64,000 nucleotides of DNA from Ruminococcus bromii. Lineage in GTDB: Bacteria > Bacillota > Clostridia > Oscillospirales > Acutalibacteraceae. Under the pieces are notes generated by a model. The model worked only from the letters and a program-made list of their open reading frames with translations, was not told where the DNA came from and did no database searches. A program made the translations under genes and the position numbers. Below, piece after piece: positions 17,764 through 25,783 of this stretch. Where the stretch lies: assembly GCF_002834235.1 (NCBI RefSeq), contig NZ_NNBY01000031.1:95149-159148 (forward strand), read 5' to 3'. Positions within the stretch are counted from its first letter, which is position 1, and every line of letters starts with the position of its first letter.

Positions 17764-18003
17764 TGCTTCAACAAGAGCCTTTGAAAGCTGATCGGGGCAG
17801 GATGTGCCTCTGCCACGGCAGTCAATGCCTTTTAATCTGTCAACAGCGTCTTTTGCGTCCATACCTTTAACAAGCATACAAATGCCCTGAGTGTTGCCTG
17901 AACAGCCGCCCACAAATTCACAGCTTGTGATTTTACCGTTGTCATCAAGTTCAAGGTTAATTTGTCTGGAACAAACTCCCGTAGGGAAATATGAATATTT
18001 CAT
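17749..18003 (-). CDS. TSCPD domain protein (TIGR03905 family)
   Basis: This small protein of 84 residues has the pattern YSYFPTGVCSRQI, GKITSCEFVGGCSGN and GIDCRGRGTSCPDQL. The closing TSCPD motif names the domain, which is also found at the C-terminus of some class II ribonucleotide reductases. The conserved cysteines suggest metal or thiol chemistry, but free-standing members have no firm function. The start is placed at the ATG at 18003, with AGAGGT eight bases upstream; an ATG six codons earlier (18021) is less likely. Confidence 0.85.
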   Translation of the reverse strand: MKYSYFPTGVCSRQINLELDDNGKITSCEFVGGCSGNTQGICMLVKGMDAKDAVDRLKGIDCRGRGTSCPDQLSKALVEALKLI

Positions 18004-18099
18004 TGTAATACCTCTTTTCATAATTTGAAATCATATTATCACAGAAACAGAAAAAAATCCAGATAATTTTATTTTTTTGTTTTTAAAATTGAAAATCTA

Positions 18100-18275
18100 T
18101 GTTATAATTTAAATATAGATTGCACTTTGTTACAAACCTTGCTCCCTGTTATGAAAGCAGAGCGTTGTTCTGATTAAAATCCAAGTGCAGATGTTTCATT
18201 ACTTTAAGAGAATTAAACTATTATAAATATTGTAACAGACATTTACAAAAAGCAAATCACAGAAAGTAGGATATA
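18100..18275 (+). promoter_or_regulatory. extended -10 promoter and long leader of the dnaD-dnaC pair
   Basis: TGTTATAAT at 18100-18108 is an extended -10 promoter with a poor -35 box. It predicts a 5' leader of about 160 bases before the dnaD start at 18276. Within it, TGCACTT (about 18121) can pair with AAGTGCA (about 18184), enclosing roughly 60 bases. No known riboswitch was recognised. Confidence 0.4.
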
Positions 18276-19373
18276 ATGTCAATTAATATAGATTTGGGAG
18301 CATGGAACTCAATTTTTGCAGTTCCCTCCAAAGTAGTCGATGAAGGACTAAAATTTTCTGACGGCGTAAAGCTTAAAGTTCTTTTGTTTGTCCTTCGTAA
18401 TGCCGGTCGTTCCGTTGACGACACAGAAATTTCAAAGGCAACAGGTGTCAATGTAACCGATATTCCCGAGGCGCTTGACTATTGGGTTAGTATTGGTGTG
18501 TTTAATCGAATTGAAAATACCTTTACTCCCGTAAAAAATAACGAGGAATTTGTTTCTGTACCGAAGACTTCTGTTCAAACGGAACAGACACCGCAACCTG
18601 TTCAGACTGTTTTACAGCCACAACAGACAGTGCCACAGCCTGTTCAAACGGTTCAAGAGCCTGTAAAACAGGAAACAGAACAGTCACCAAAGGAAAACGC
18701 AGAAGAACCGCAAAAACATTTTACGGCTACAAGACCGCAAAAGCCTGATTTTGTATTTACGGCACAAAGGCTTGCGGTTGATGAAGAATTAAAAATGCTT
18801 GTTGAAGAAACGCAGACAACACTCGGAAAGGTTCTTTCAAATTCCGATATTGCAACTCTGCTTATGCTCAAGGACACCTGCGGACTTCCGCTTGATGTTA
18901 TCTTTATGCTTATACATTATTGTGCAAGTATTGATAAGGGCAATATCAGAACGATTGAAAATATCGGCATTCAATGGGCAAATGACGGTGTTTATTCGCT
19001 TGAGGCGGCTGATAACAAGATTAAGCAGATTCAAAAAACAACAGCAAACTTTTCAATTATTTCAAAAGCATTCGGACTAAAAAATGTCGGTTCTCCTACA
19101 AAGAAACAGCTTGAATACGGTGACAAGTGGGTAAGCGAGTGGAAGTTTTCGCCCGAAATGCTCAGAGAGGCGTATGAAAGATGCGTTGATACAAAGGGAA
19201 CAATGAATCTTCGCTACATTGACGGAATCTTAAAGCGTTGGAATGCAAGCAATCTGCACACGCTTGACGAACTTCATAAGTATGAAAAATCAGCGTCAAA
19301 GCCGTCGCAGAAACAGTCGTCATCTTATGATATTAATGAACTCGACAAATTTAATTCACTTGATAATTTTTAA
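18276..19373 (+). CDS. DnaD domain protein, primosome-type
   Basis: The 365-residue protein combines an N-terminal winged-helix-like part (about 1-85), a Q/P/V/T-rich linker (about 90-145, with repeated PQPVQTV units) and one or two DnaD/DnaB_2 C-terminal domains (about 165-340). Recognisable segments are LMLKDTCGLPLDVIFMLIHY and MNLRYIDGILKRWNASN. DnaD-type proteins help load the replicative helicase in Firmicutes. The gene lies 13 bases upstream of a DnaC/DnaI-like ATPase gene, which fits a shared role in restart or initiation. The low-complexity linker is probably flexible. Confidence 0.88.
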   Translation: MSINIDLGAWNSIFAVPSKVVDEGLKFSDGVKLKVLLFVLRNAGRSVDDTEISKATGVNVTDIPEALDYWVSIGVFNRIENTFTPVKNNEEFVSVPKTSVQTEQTPQPVQTVLQPQQTVPQPVQTVQEPVKQETEQSPKENAEEPQKHFTATRPQKPDFVFTAQRLAVDEELKMLVEETQTTLGKVLSNSDIATLLMLKDTCGLPLDVIFMLIHYCASIDKGNIRTIENIGIQWANDGVYSLEAADNKIKQIQKTTANFSIISKAFGLKNVGSPTKKQLEYGDKWVSEWKFSPEMLREAYERCVDTKGTMNLRYIDGILKRWNASNLHTLDELHKYEKSASKPSQKQSSSYDINELDKFNSLDNF

Positions 19374-19386
19374 TTAAGAGGTTGGT

Positions 19387-20373
19387 ATGGGATACAGCAA
19401 TAGTGTTTATAAGGCTGCTTCGGACACATTATATGAACGCAGACTTAACGCCGAAAAGGCAGCGGAAAGAAGAAAAGAAGAGGTTTATAAAAAATTCCCA
19501 CGTGTGAAAGAACTTGAAAAACAGATTTCCGTGGGCGGAATCAAAACAGCCCGAGCAGTTCTTGCGGGCGGAGATGTGAAGGACGCCGTTTCAAAGCTTC
19601 GTGATCAGAATCTTGCAATGCAGGCAGAGGTCAGGAAAATCCTTACAGATAACGGTTATCCCGAAAATTATTTTGAACCCGATTATTTTTGTAAGAAATG
19701 TAATGACAAGGGCTATTTTGACATAAACGGCAAAACTGTCAGATGTTCATGCATGAAGTCTGCACTCATAGCCTGTGCATGTGCCGAGCTTAACAGAAAC
19801 GCTCCGCTGTCACTTTCTACATTTGAAAGCTTTAATCTTGAATATTATGACAAGACTGTTGATCCAAAGCTTAAGGTATCTCCTTACGACCATATGAGCA
19901 GAGTTTTAAGATATTGTCAGAATTATGCCGATAACTTTAACTCACATTCGGAAAGTATACTTATGAAAGGTGCAACCGGACTCGGTAAAACTCATTTGTC
20001 GCTTGCAATTGCAAACGAGGCAATAAAGAGGGGTTACGGTGTGATTTATGCGTCTGCTCCGCAACTTGTTTCAAAGCTTGAAAAAATATATTTTTCAAAC
20101 AAGGAAGATGATTCAACATTTGATATGCTTGTTGAATGCGACTTACTTATTATAGATGACCTCGGAACGGAATTTCATTCTCAATTTTCCGTATCACAGC
20201 TTTACAACATTTTTAACTCAAGAATGTTGTCAAACAAGCCCGTAATTATAAATACAAATCTGACAATAAGAGATTTGCAGGAGAATTATACTGACAGATT
20301 TGTTTCAAGAATCTGCGGAAATGCCCGTCAGCTTGATTTTTTGGGCAGAGATATAAGGATCAGACGAAAATAA
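19387..20373 (+). CDS. DnaC/DnaI-like helicase loader ATPase
   Basis: The 328-residue protein has an N-terminal helical part with a zinc-binding cluster (CKKCNDKGYF and RCSCMK, about residues 100-122). An AAA+ ATPase domain follows: Walker A GATGLGKTHLS near 197-207 and Walker B LLIIDDLGTE near 255-264. The C-terminal NTNLTIRDLQENYTDRFVSRI contains the sensor and arginine finger regions. This arrangement matches DnaI/DnaC loaders, which place DnaB-type helicase on DNA. It follows the DnaD-like gene by 13 bases. Confidence 0.9.
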   Translation: MGYSNSVYKAASDTLYERRLNAEKAAERRKEEVYKKFPRVKELEKQISVGGIKTARAVLAGGDVKDAVSKLRDQNLAMQAEVRKILTDNGYPENYFEPDYFCKKCNDKGYFDINGKTVRCSCMKSALIACACAELNRNAPLSLSTFESFNLEYYDKTVDPKLKVSPYDHMSRVLRYCQNYADNFNSHSESILMKGATGLGKTHLSLAIANEAIKRGYGVIYASAPQLVSKLEKIYFSNKEDDSTFDMLVECDLLIIDDLGTEFHSQFSVSQLYNIFNSRMLSNKPVIINTNLTIRDLQENYTDRFVSRICGNARQLDFLGRDIRIRRK

Positions 20374-20459
20374 TTTTAAAATATTATCGTCAAAAATCCT
20401 GTTGCTGTCGGCTGTTTTGAAGGTCTGAAAACTTTTTTGAAAAAATTTTTAAAAAAGTA

Positions 20460-20488
20460 TTGACTTTTTGAACGATATGTCTTATAAT
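20460..20488 (+). promoter_or_regulatory. promoter of tRNA-Gln
   Basis: TTGACT (20460-20465) and TATAAT (20483-20488) are separated by 17 bases, about 35 bases before the tRNA. Confidence 0.75.
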
Positions 20489-20522
20489 TCATATCGTTGC
20501 AAGTTCGGTAGCAATTACATCT

Positions 20523-20596
20523 TGTGGAATAGTGTAACGGTAGCACGACAGACTCTGACTCTGTTTGTTGGGGTTCGAATCCCTATTCCACAGCCA
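20523..20596 (+). tRNA. tRNA-Gln (anticodon CTG)
   Basis: A full cloverleaf can be drawn. The acceptor stem is TGTGGAA with TTCCACA and the anticodon stem ACAGA/TCTGT encloses the loop CTCTGAC (anticodon CTG). The T-loop is GGTTCGAATCC-like, and the 3' end has discriminator G with encoded CCA. Confidence 0.95.
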
Positions 20597-20597
20597 C

Positions 20598-20624
20598 AGC
20601 CCCGAAGTTATTCGGGGCTCTTTT
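20598..20624 (+). terminator. terminator between the two tRNA genes
   Basis: The 9-bp stem AGCCCCGAA / TTCGGGGCT with a GTTA loop is followed by CTTTTATTT. Confidence 0.85.
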
Positions 20625-20628
20625 ATTT

Positions 20629-20705
20629 CGAGGTGTAGCGCAGTTTGGTAGCGCACATCGTTCGGGACGATGGGGTCGCAAGTTCGAATCTTGTCACCTC
20701 GACCA
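20629..20705 (+). tRNA. tRNA-Pro (anticodon CGG)
   Basis: The acceptor stem CGAGGTG pairs with CACCTCG. The anticodon stem CATCG/CGATG holds the loop TTCGGGA (anticodon CGG, reading CCG). The T-arm has AGTTCGAATCT, and the 3' end is A plus encoded CCA. Confidence 0.95.
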
Positions 20706-20710
20706 GTTTG

Positions 20711-20748
20711 GCGCCGTACTTTTTTAAGTTCGGCGCATTTTCTTTTTT
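20711..20748 (+). terminator. terminator after tRNA-Pro
   Basis: GCGCCGTACTT pairs with AAGTTCGGCGC (one mismatch) across a short T loop and is followed by ATTTTCTTTTTT. Confidence 0.75.
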
Positions 20749-20769
20749 AAAAAATTTGGAGGTAATTTT

Positions 20770-21234
20770 ATGAAAAAAGTAATTTCGCTTGCAGTTGCTC
20801 TTGTTCTTTGCCTTTCGATATTCGCAGGTTGCGGTGCAAAGGAAGTTAATCTTGCTGATCTTATGGATAAGATGAATTCCGAGTACAGCGTAGATGCAAC
20901 AAAGTATGAAACAAAGGATGATATGTACAAATATTACAATATCAATGCCGACGATATCAAGCAGTTTGCCGCTGAGGTCGGTAAGTCTGATACAGACAGC
21001 AAAAATACAGAGGTAGTTCTTGTTGAGGCAACTGATTCGGATGCCGCTTCAAGAGTTGAAACTGCTCTTACAAACCGCTATAATTCAATCTTTCAGCAGA
21101 ACGCTTCCTATTCGGCTGAAGAGCTTGATATGGTGAAAAATTGTAAGGTTACAAAAGACGGTAACTTTGTTACAATGATTATCGGCGAAAAGGCATCCGA
21201 TATGCTTACAATGTTTAATGACAGCATTAAATAA
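20770..21234 (+). CDS. DUF4358-like lipoprotein
   Basis: The 154-residue protein has a lipoprotein signal peptide ending in the lipobox FAGC (Cys near residue 21), so it should be anchored to the outer face of the membrane. The rest (LADLMDKMNSEYSVDATKY, YYNINADDIKQFAAEVG, VVLVEATDSDAASRVETAL) resembles DUF4358 domain proteins common in Clostridia, whose role is unknown. GGAGG precedes the ATG by about eight bases. It stands alone between the tRNA terminators and its own terminator. Confidence 0.75.
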   Translation: MKKVISLAVALVLCLSIFAGCGAKEVNLADLMDKMNSEYSVDATKYETKDDMYKYYNINADDIKQFAAEVGKSDTDSKNTEVVLVEATDSDAASRVETALTNRYNSIFQQNASYSAEELDMVKNCKVTKDGNFVTMIIGEKASDMLTMFNDSIK

Positions 21235-21253
21235 TTCATTTAAAATTTACTGA

Positions 21254-21280
21254 GGGCGAACATCGTTCGCCCCTTTCTTT
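21254..21280 (+). terminator. terminator after the DUF4358-like gene
   Basis: The 8-bp stem GGGCGAAC/GTTCGCCC with a three-base loop is followed by CTTTCTTTT. Confidence 0.8.
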
Positions 21281-21305
21281 TGCAATATTTTAAGGCAGGT
21301 TAAAA

Positions 21306-23555
21306 ATGGTACAGACTGAGATTCAAAAAAACTTTTCACATATGAATGATATGCAGAAACAGGCTGTTTTCTGCACAGAAGGACCTTTGCTTATACTTGC
21401 AGGTGCCGGTTCGGGCAAAACAACTGTTCTTGTTAACAGAATAGCCTACATTTTGCAGTGTGAGCTTTGTAAACCATGGCAGATACTTGCCATTACTTTT
21501 ACCAATAAAGCCGCAGGAGAACTTAAAGAACGAATCTGTGCGGCAGTTCCCGAGGGCGGTGCCGACATCTGGGCGGCTACCTTTCATTCAACCTGTGCAA
21601 GAATCCTTCGCAGATACGGCGACAGAATCGGTTATACAAGTCATTTCACAGTTTACGGGACTGACGATCAGAAAAAACTCGTCAAGGATATTTTAAAGCA
21701 ACTCAATATTGCCGAAAAAACTTTGCCTGTAAAATCAATTCTCTCCGAAATTTCAAAGGCTAAGGATAAAATGCTTACTCCCGAAGAAATGCGTAAAGAG
21801 GCTGAATTTGACAGCAGAAAAGCACAGATTGCAAAGGTTTACGAAATCTATCAGACAAAGCTTAAAACAGCCGACGCAATGGATTTTGACGATATGCTTT
21901 GCAATACCGTAAAGCTTTTTGAAACAGCACCCGATATACTTGACTATTACAGAAATCAGTTCAAGTACATCATGGTCGATGAGTATCAGGATACTAACAA
22001 GGTGCAGTACAAATTTGTAAGCCTGCTTGCAAGCAAATACGGCAATATCTGCGTTGTCGGTGATGATGACCAGAGTATCTACAAATTCCGTGGTGCTACA
22101 ATCGAAAATATTCTTTCTTTTGAAAATACATTTAAGAACGCAAAGATGATTCGCCTTGAACAGAACTACAGAAGTACACAGAATATCCTCAATGCCGCTA
22201 ACGAGGTCATCTCAAATAACACAATGCGTAAGGGTAAAACTTTGTGGACCGAAAACGGTCAGGGCGAGAAAATTAAGGTACATACAGCCGAGAATGAGCG
22301 TGACGAGGCTAATTTCATTGCTCAGACTATTCTTGACGGTGTAGCCGACGGAAGAAAATATTCCGACTATGCAATTCTTTACAGAATGAATGCCCAGTCA
22401 AACGCAATTGAGCAGGCTTTGTCACGAAGCGGTGTTCCGCACCGTGTAATCGGCGGTCACAGATTCTATGACCGTGAAGAAATTCGTGATATGGTTGCAT
22501 ACCTTCAGGTTATAAATAATCCTCATGATGATGTCAGACTTTCAAGAATTATCAATGTTCCTAAAAGGGGAATAGGTGCGACAACCGTTTCCCATGCCGC
22601 AGACATTGCCGCAGGACTCGGCGAAAGCATTTACGATGTAATCAAGGAGGCGGAAAACTATCCGCAGCTTTCTCGTGCCTCTGCAAAGCTCAAAGCTTTT
22701 GTTGCACTTATTGACGGACTTATTGAAGCCGAGCAGAGTGGCGAATATTCTCTTGCAGAATTATATAACCTTGTGATTGAACATACATCATACGAACAGT
22801 ATCTTAAAACCGAAAAGGACAACCCTGAAGTTCGTATTGAAAACATTGAAGAACTTTCTTCAAATATCGTCAAGTTTGAAGAGGACTACGGCGATGAGGC
22901 AGACCTCTCTGCATTTCTTGAAGAAATTTCTCTCCAGACCGATATTGATAACTACGATGCAGATGCAGATACCTGCGTAATGATGACATTACATTCGGCA
23001 AAGGGACTTGAATTTCCTGTTGTGTTCATCGCAGGCATGGAAGAAGGAATGTTCCCGTCCGTTGCAACAATGATGAATCCCGATGAACTCAACGAGGAAA
23101 GGCGACTTGCTTATGTCGGAATTACAAGAGCAAAGGAAATTCTCTATTTCACAAAAACAAATTCGAGAATGCTGTTCGGCTCAACAAGCTATAATAAGGG
23201 CTCAAGATTCTTAAACGAGATTCCCGATAATCTTCTTGAATACAGCGGTGGAAGAAAGCAGATGTTCACACAGGCTTCTTCCGGGTTTGCATCGGGAACA
23301 GGTGAAAAAGTTTCTGTCGGCAAATCGTCGGTTAGCTCGTATTCACCGAATAAATCATTTGGATTTACAAAACCTCCTGTTAAGAGCGGTGCTGTATTCA
23401 ATGTAGGAGATTGTGTTCAGCACAAGGTGTTCGGCAAGGGTATGGTAATGAAAGCCGAGAAAATGGGTAATGATACTATGCTTGAAATTGCCTTTGACAA
23501 AGCCGGCACAAAAACTCTTATGGCGAACTATTGCAGTAATATGAAAAAAATCTGA
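21306..23555 (+). CDS. pcrA: ATP-dependent DNA helicase PcrA/UvrD
   Basis: This is a superfamily 1A 3'-5' helicase acting in repair and in removing proteins from DNA. The 749-residue protein has NDMQKQAVFCTEGPLLILAG leading into Walker A GAGSGKTT (residues 33-40). Motif Ia TFTNKAAGELKERI, motif II VDEYQDTN near 220, motif III VGDDDQSIYKFRGA and motif IV EQNYRSTQNIL follow. Motif V LHSAKGLEFPVVF and motif VI EERRLAYVGITRAK complete the set. The C-terminal part ends in the Tudor-like VGDCVQHKVFGKGMV domain that PcrA uses to contact RNA polymerase. The next gene starts within a few bases. Confidence 0.96.
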   Translation: MVQTEIQKNFSHMNDMQKQAVFCTEGPLLILAGAGSGKTTVLVNRIAYILQCELCKPWQILAITFTNKAAGELKERICAAVPEGGADIWAATFHSTCARILRRYGDRIGYTSHFTVYGTDDQKKLVKDILKQLNIAEKTLPVKSILSEISKAKDKMLTPEEMRKEAEFDSRKAQIAKVYEIYQTKLKTADAMDFDDMLCNTVKLFETAPDILDYYRNQFKYIMVDEYQDTNKVQYKFVSLLASKYGNICVVGDDDQSIYKFRGATIENILSFENTFKNAKMIRLEQNYRSTQNILNAANEVISNNTMRKGKTLWTENGQGEKIKVHTAENERDEANFIAQTILDGVADGRKYSDYAILYRMNAQSNAIEQALSRSGVPHRVIGGHRFYDREEIRDMVAYLQVINNPHDDVRLSRIINVPKRGIGATTVSHAADIAAGLGESIYDVIKEAENYPQLSRASAKLKAFVALIDGLIEAEQSGEYSLAELYNLVIEHTSYEQYLKTEKDNPEVRIENIEELSSNIVKFEEDYGDEADLSAFLEEISLQTDIDNYDADADTCVMMTLHSAKGLEFPVVFIAGMEEGMFPSVATMMNPDELNEERRLAYVGITRAKEILYFTKTNSRMLFGSTSYNKGSRFLNEIPDNLLEYSGGRKQMFTQASSGFASGTGEKVSVGKSSVSSYSPNKSFGFTKPPVKSGAVFNVGDCVQHKVFGKGMVMKAEKMGNDTMLEIAFDKAGTKTLMANYCSNMKKI

Positions 23556-23565
23556 GGTGATTAAA

Positions 23566-24777
23566 GTGCTTATATCATCAAAAAAGGTTCTGTGTCTTGC
23601 AATTTCTGCGTTGACAGCTTTTTCTGTGTGCCTTACAGGCTGCGGAAAGGACACGCAGTCTTCTGTATCTGCTACCGAGAAAACAACCGCCGTTGCTGCT
23701 TCACAGCCTGTAACAAAGGCGGCAACCTCCGATGAGCAGACACAAGAACCCACATGGAACTATTCCGAACTCAAAAGAAAATCTTCCGATATTTCCGAAA
23801 ATCTTGACGCAATAATAACCGATAACAAATTCAGGGGAACGGTTTATGTCAAAATCGGAAATGCTCTTGAGTATATCGGCACTAACGGATTTTCCGACAA
23901 GGACAGGCACACAAAGAATTCTACGGACACATGCTTTAGAATTGCTTCGCTCACAAAGCAGTTTACTGCTGTTGCGGTTATGCAGCTTGTTGAGGATGGA
24001 AAGCTTTCACTTGATGATACAATCGACAAATATTTTCCGTCATATAAATACGGCAAAAAAATCACCGTTAAAAACCTGCTTACAATGACAGCGGGCATAA
24101 AGGATTACATCAACAAAGACGGCGATACAAATACTTATGCATACAACGAATCTCAGATTGAATATAAGGTTTCAGCCGAAAATTCTGCAAAGAAAAATAA
24201 AAAAGCCGTAATGGACTGGATACTTGATCAGGAACTTAATTTTGAACCCGATGAGAAGTATATGTACTCAAACAGCGCATATTTTCTTCTCGGTGATATC
24301 ATCGAACAGGTCAGCAAAACCTCGTACGAAAAATATATTAAAGAGAATATTCTTAAACCGTTGGAAATGATGAACACAGGCTTTGAGAGCACAGATAAGC
24401 TCGCTGTAGGATATCAGGATATTTACGATAATGCGTGGACATTGTATCCCGGAGTAGGATATTCTGCAACAAGTTTAATTTCCAATGTTCCCGATTTACT
24501 CAAATGGGTTGACGCTCTTTGTACAAACAAGCTCATTTCGGAAAAATCTTTTAAAGAAATGACAACGCCGTACAAGGGTAACTACGGTTACGGCTTTGTT
24601 GTGTCAAAAGACAGCAATATGATTTCTCACACAGGAAAAATCGACAAGTATAATGCCGCTCTTGTTTTTACCAAAGACGAAAATCAAATTTATATAGCAC
24701 TTTCAAACTATTCAAACAGCAGTCCGATTAATCTGTTTAATAACATTCAGAAAACACTTGCCCCGTTTTACGGTTAA
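23566..24777 (+). CDS. serine hydrolase lipoprotein (class C beta-lactamase/PBP fold)
   Basis: The 403-residue protein has a lipobox (LTGC, Cys 26), a T/S/A-rich linker and a beta-lactamase-like domain. The catalytic Ser-x-x-Lys is in FRIASLTKQF near residue 128, the second motif is YSNSAY near 240 and the third is HTGK near 360. Members of this group act as D-Ala-D-Ala carboxypeptidases, esterases or peptidases on the outer membrane face; true beta-lactamase activity cannot be inferred. The start is placed at the GTG at 23566, six bases after GAGGTG; the GTG at 23557 lies within that binding site. Confidence 0.85.
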   Translation: MLISSKKVLCLAISALTAFSVCLTGCGKDTQSSVSATEKTTAVAASQPVTKAATSDEQTQEPTWNYSELKRKSSDISENLDAIITDNKFRGTVYVKIGNALEYIGTNGFSDKDRHTKNSTDTCFRIASLTKQFTAVAVMQLVEDGKLSLDDTIDKYFPSYKYGKKITVKNLLTMTAGIKDYINKDGDTNTYAYNESQIEYKVSAENSAKKNKKAVMDWILDQELNFEPDEKYMYSNSAYFLLGDIIEQVSKTSYEKYIKENILKPLEMMNTGFESTDKLAVGYQDIYDNAWTLYPGVGYSATSLISNVPDLLKWVDALCTNKLISEKSFKEMTTPYKGNYGYGFVVSKDSNMISHTGKIDKYNAALVFTKDENQIYIALSNYSNSSPINLFNNIQKTLAPFYG

Positions 24778-24805
24778 TTTTCGGCTGTTAATCACCAAAA
24801 ATCAA

Positions 24806-24867
24806 AACCTCCATAAAATGTATTGTTACAGTGCATTAATTGAACTGTCAATACTTTTACGGAGGTT
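24806..24867 (+). promoter_or_regulatory. stem-loop that includes the ribosome binding site of the cysteine-rich gene
   Basis: The 5' arm (24806-24832) and 3' arm (24844-24867) form a long imperfect hairpin. AACCTCC pairs with GGAGGTT, TGTATTG with CAATAC, and ACAGT with ACTGT around an 11-base loop. The 3' arm contains the Shine-Dalgarno GGAGG (24861-24865), eight bases before the ATG at 24874, so the site would be buried in the folded RNA. Confidence 0.5.
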
Positions 24868-24873
24868 ATTTTT

Positions 24874-25740
24874 ATGTCAGATGTACCTTTCTGTTCCTCG
24901 GAAAATGCATGCACCGAAGGCGGCGAGCAAACTAACGGTTGTGAACCTGTTTGTATCAATGTTTCACGAATCTATGACAGTTGCGGAGCAAAAGATTGCC
25001 TTTCGAATCTTCCTGTTATGTTTACCGAAGCAAACCAGAAAATTATTGATGGGGCTTGTTCCGTAAAGATAAGTAATGTGCGCATAATTACATCTACGGT
25101 AGAGGTTGAGCCTGTTGCGTTCCATCGTGGCTTTTATTCGGTTGATATGATGTACTATTTTGCCGTCACCGTTGAAGCCTATACAGCCGCAGGTGCGATT
25201 CCCGAAACTGTCACAGGTCTTGCAATGTACGGCAAAAGAGTTGTGCTTTACGGCGGTGAAGGCTGCGTAAAGTCATTCTCCAGCGACAAAGATGTTGTTT
25301 GCGATACATCAGATTCGGATTGTCCGTGCAAATATCCCTATTGCCTGCCGAGAGCAACGGTTCAAATTTCAAATCCAATGGCATTGTCTGCAAATCTACA
25401 GGATTACAATAATGCGAATCCGATAACTGTTTGCAGAACATTTCCGAATTGCGTTATTGATTACCTTGACGGAGAACCTGCACAGCCTGAAACACAGCGA
25501 GTGCTTGTTACAATCGGTATTTTTACGATTACAAGGCTTGAAAGAGATGTACAGATTATGATTCCGTCCTATGATTTTTGTGTTCCCCGCAAGGAATGTC
25601 CGTCAGCGCCCGATGATCCGTGCGAAGTTTTCAGTAAAATTGATTTTCCTACAGACTCATTCTTCCCGCCGAACGCAATACACCGTGGCGACCGTGACTC
25701 TTCTCATACATCTTCTTTTAAATGCGGTTGTGAAAACTGA
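24874..25740 (+). CDS. cysteine-rich protein of unknown function
   Basis: This 288-residue protein has 19 cysteines, spaced along its whole length (DVPFCSSENAC, TNGCEPVC, DSCGAKDC, DSDCPCKYPYC, DFCVPRKEC, KCGCEN). It has no signal peptide, membrane helix or known catalytic motif. The middle is rich in beta-like strands (VRIITSTVEVEPVAFHRG, YYFAVTVEAYT). Cysteine-rich, cytoplasmically made proteins of this kind occur in spore-forming Clostridia, where some are spore-coat or exosporium components, so a cross-linked structural role is an inference only. Expression may depend on the hairpin covering its ribosome binding site. Confidence 0.6.
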   Translation: MSDVPFCSSENACTEGGEQTNGCEPVCINVSRIYDSCGAKDCLSNLPVMFTEANQKIIDGACSVKISNVRIITSTVEVEPVAFHRGFYSVDMMYYFAVTVEAYTAAGAIPETVTGLAMYGKRVVLYGGEGCVKSFSSDKDVVCDTSDSDCPCKYPYCLPRATVQISNPMALSANLQDYNNANPITVCRTFPNCVIDYLDGEPAQPETQRVLVTIGIFTITRLERDVQIMIPSYDFCVPRKECPSAPDDPCEVFSKIDFPTDSFFPPNAIHRGDRDSSHTSSFKCGCEN

Positions 25741-25749
25741 TTATACAGA

Positions 25750-25780
25750 AAAACGGGGCTGATTTCAGTCCCGTTTTGTT
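25750..25780. terminator. bidirectional terminator between the cysteine-rich gene and mocR
   Basis: AAAACGGG (25750-25757) pairs with CCCGTTTT (25770-25777), flanked by T-rich sequence on both strands. Confidence 0.8.
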
Positions 25781-25783
25781 ATG

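Noticed and set aside
23566..24777. Beta-lactamase resistance gene
   Set aside because: The fold and SxxK/YxN/HTG motifs are shared by many carboxypeptidases and esterases; nothing here is specific to beta-lactam hydrolysis.
24874..25740. Metallothionein call for the cysteine-rich protein
   Set aside because: It is far longer than metallothioneins and has extensive non-cysteine beta-like regions.
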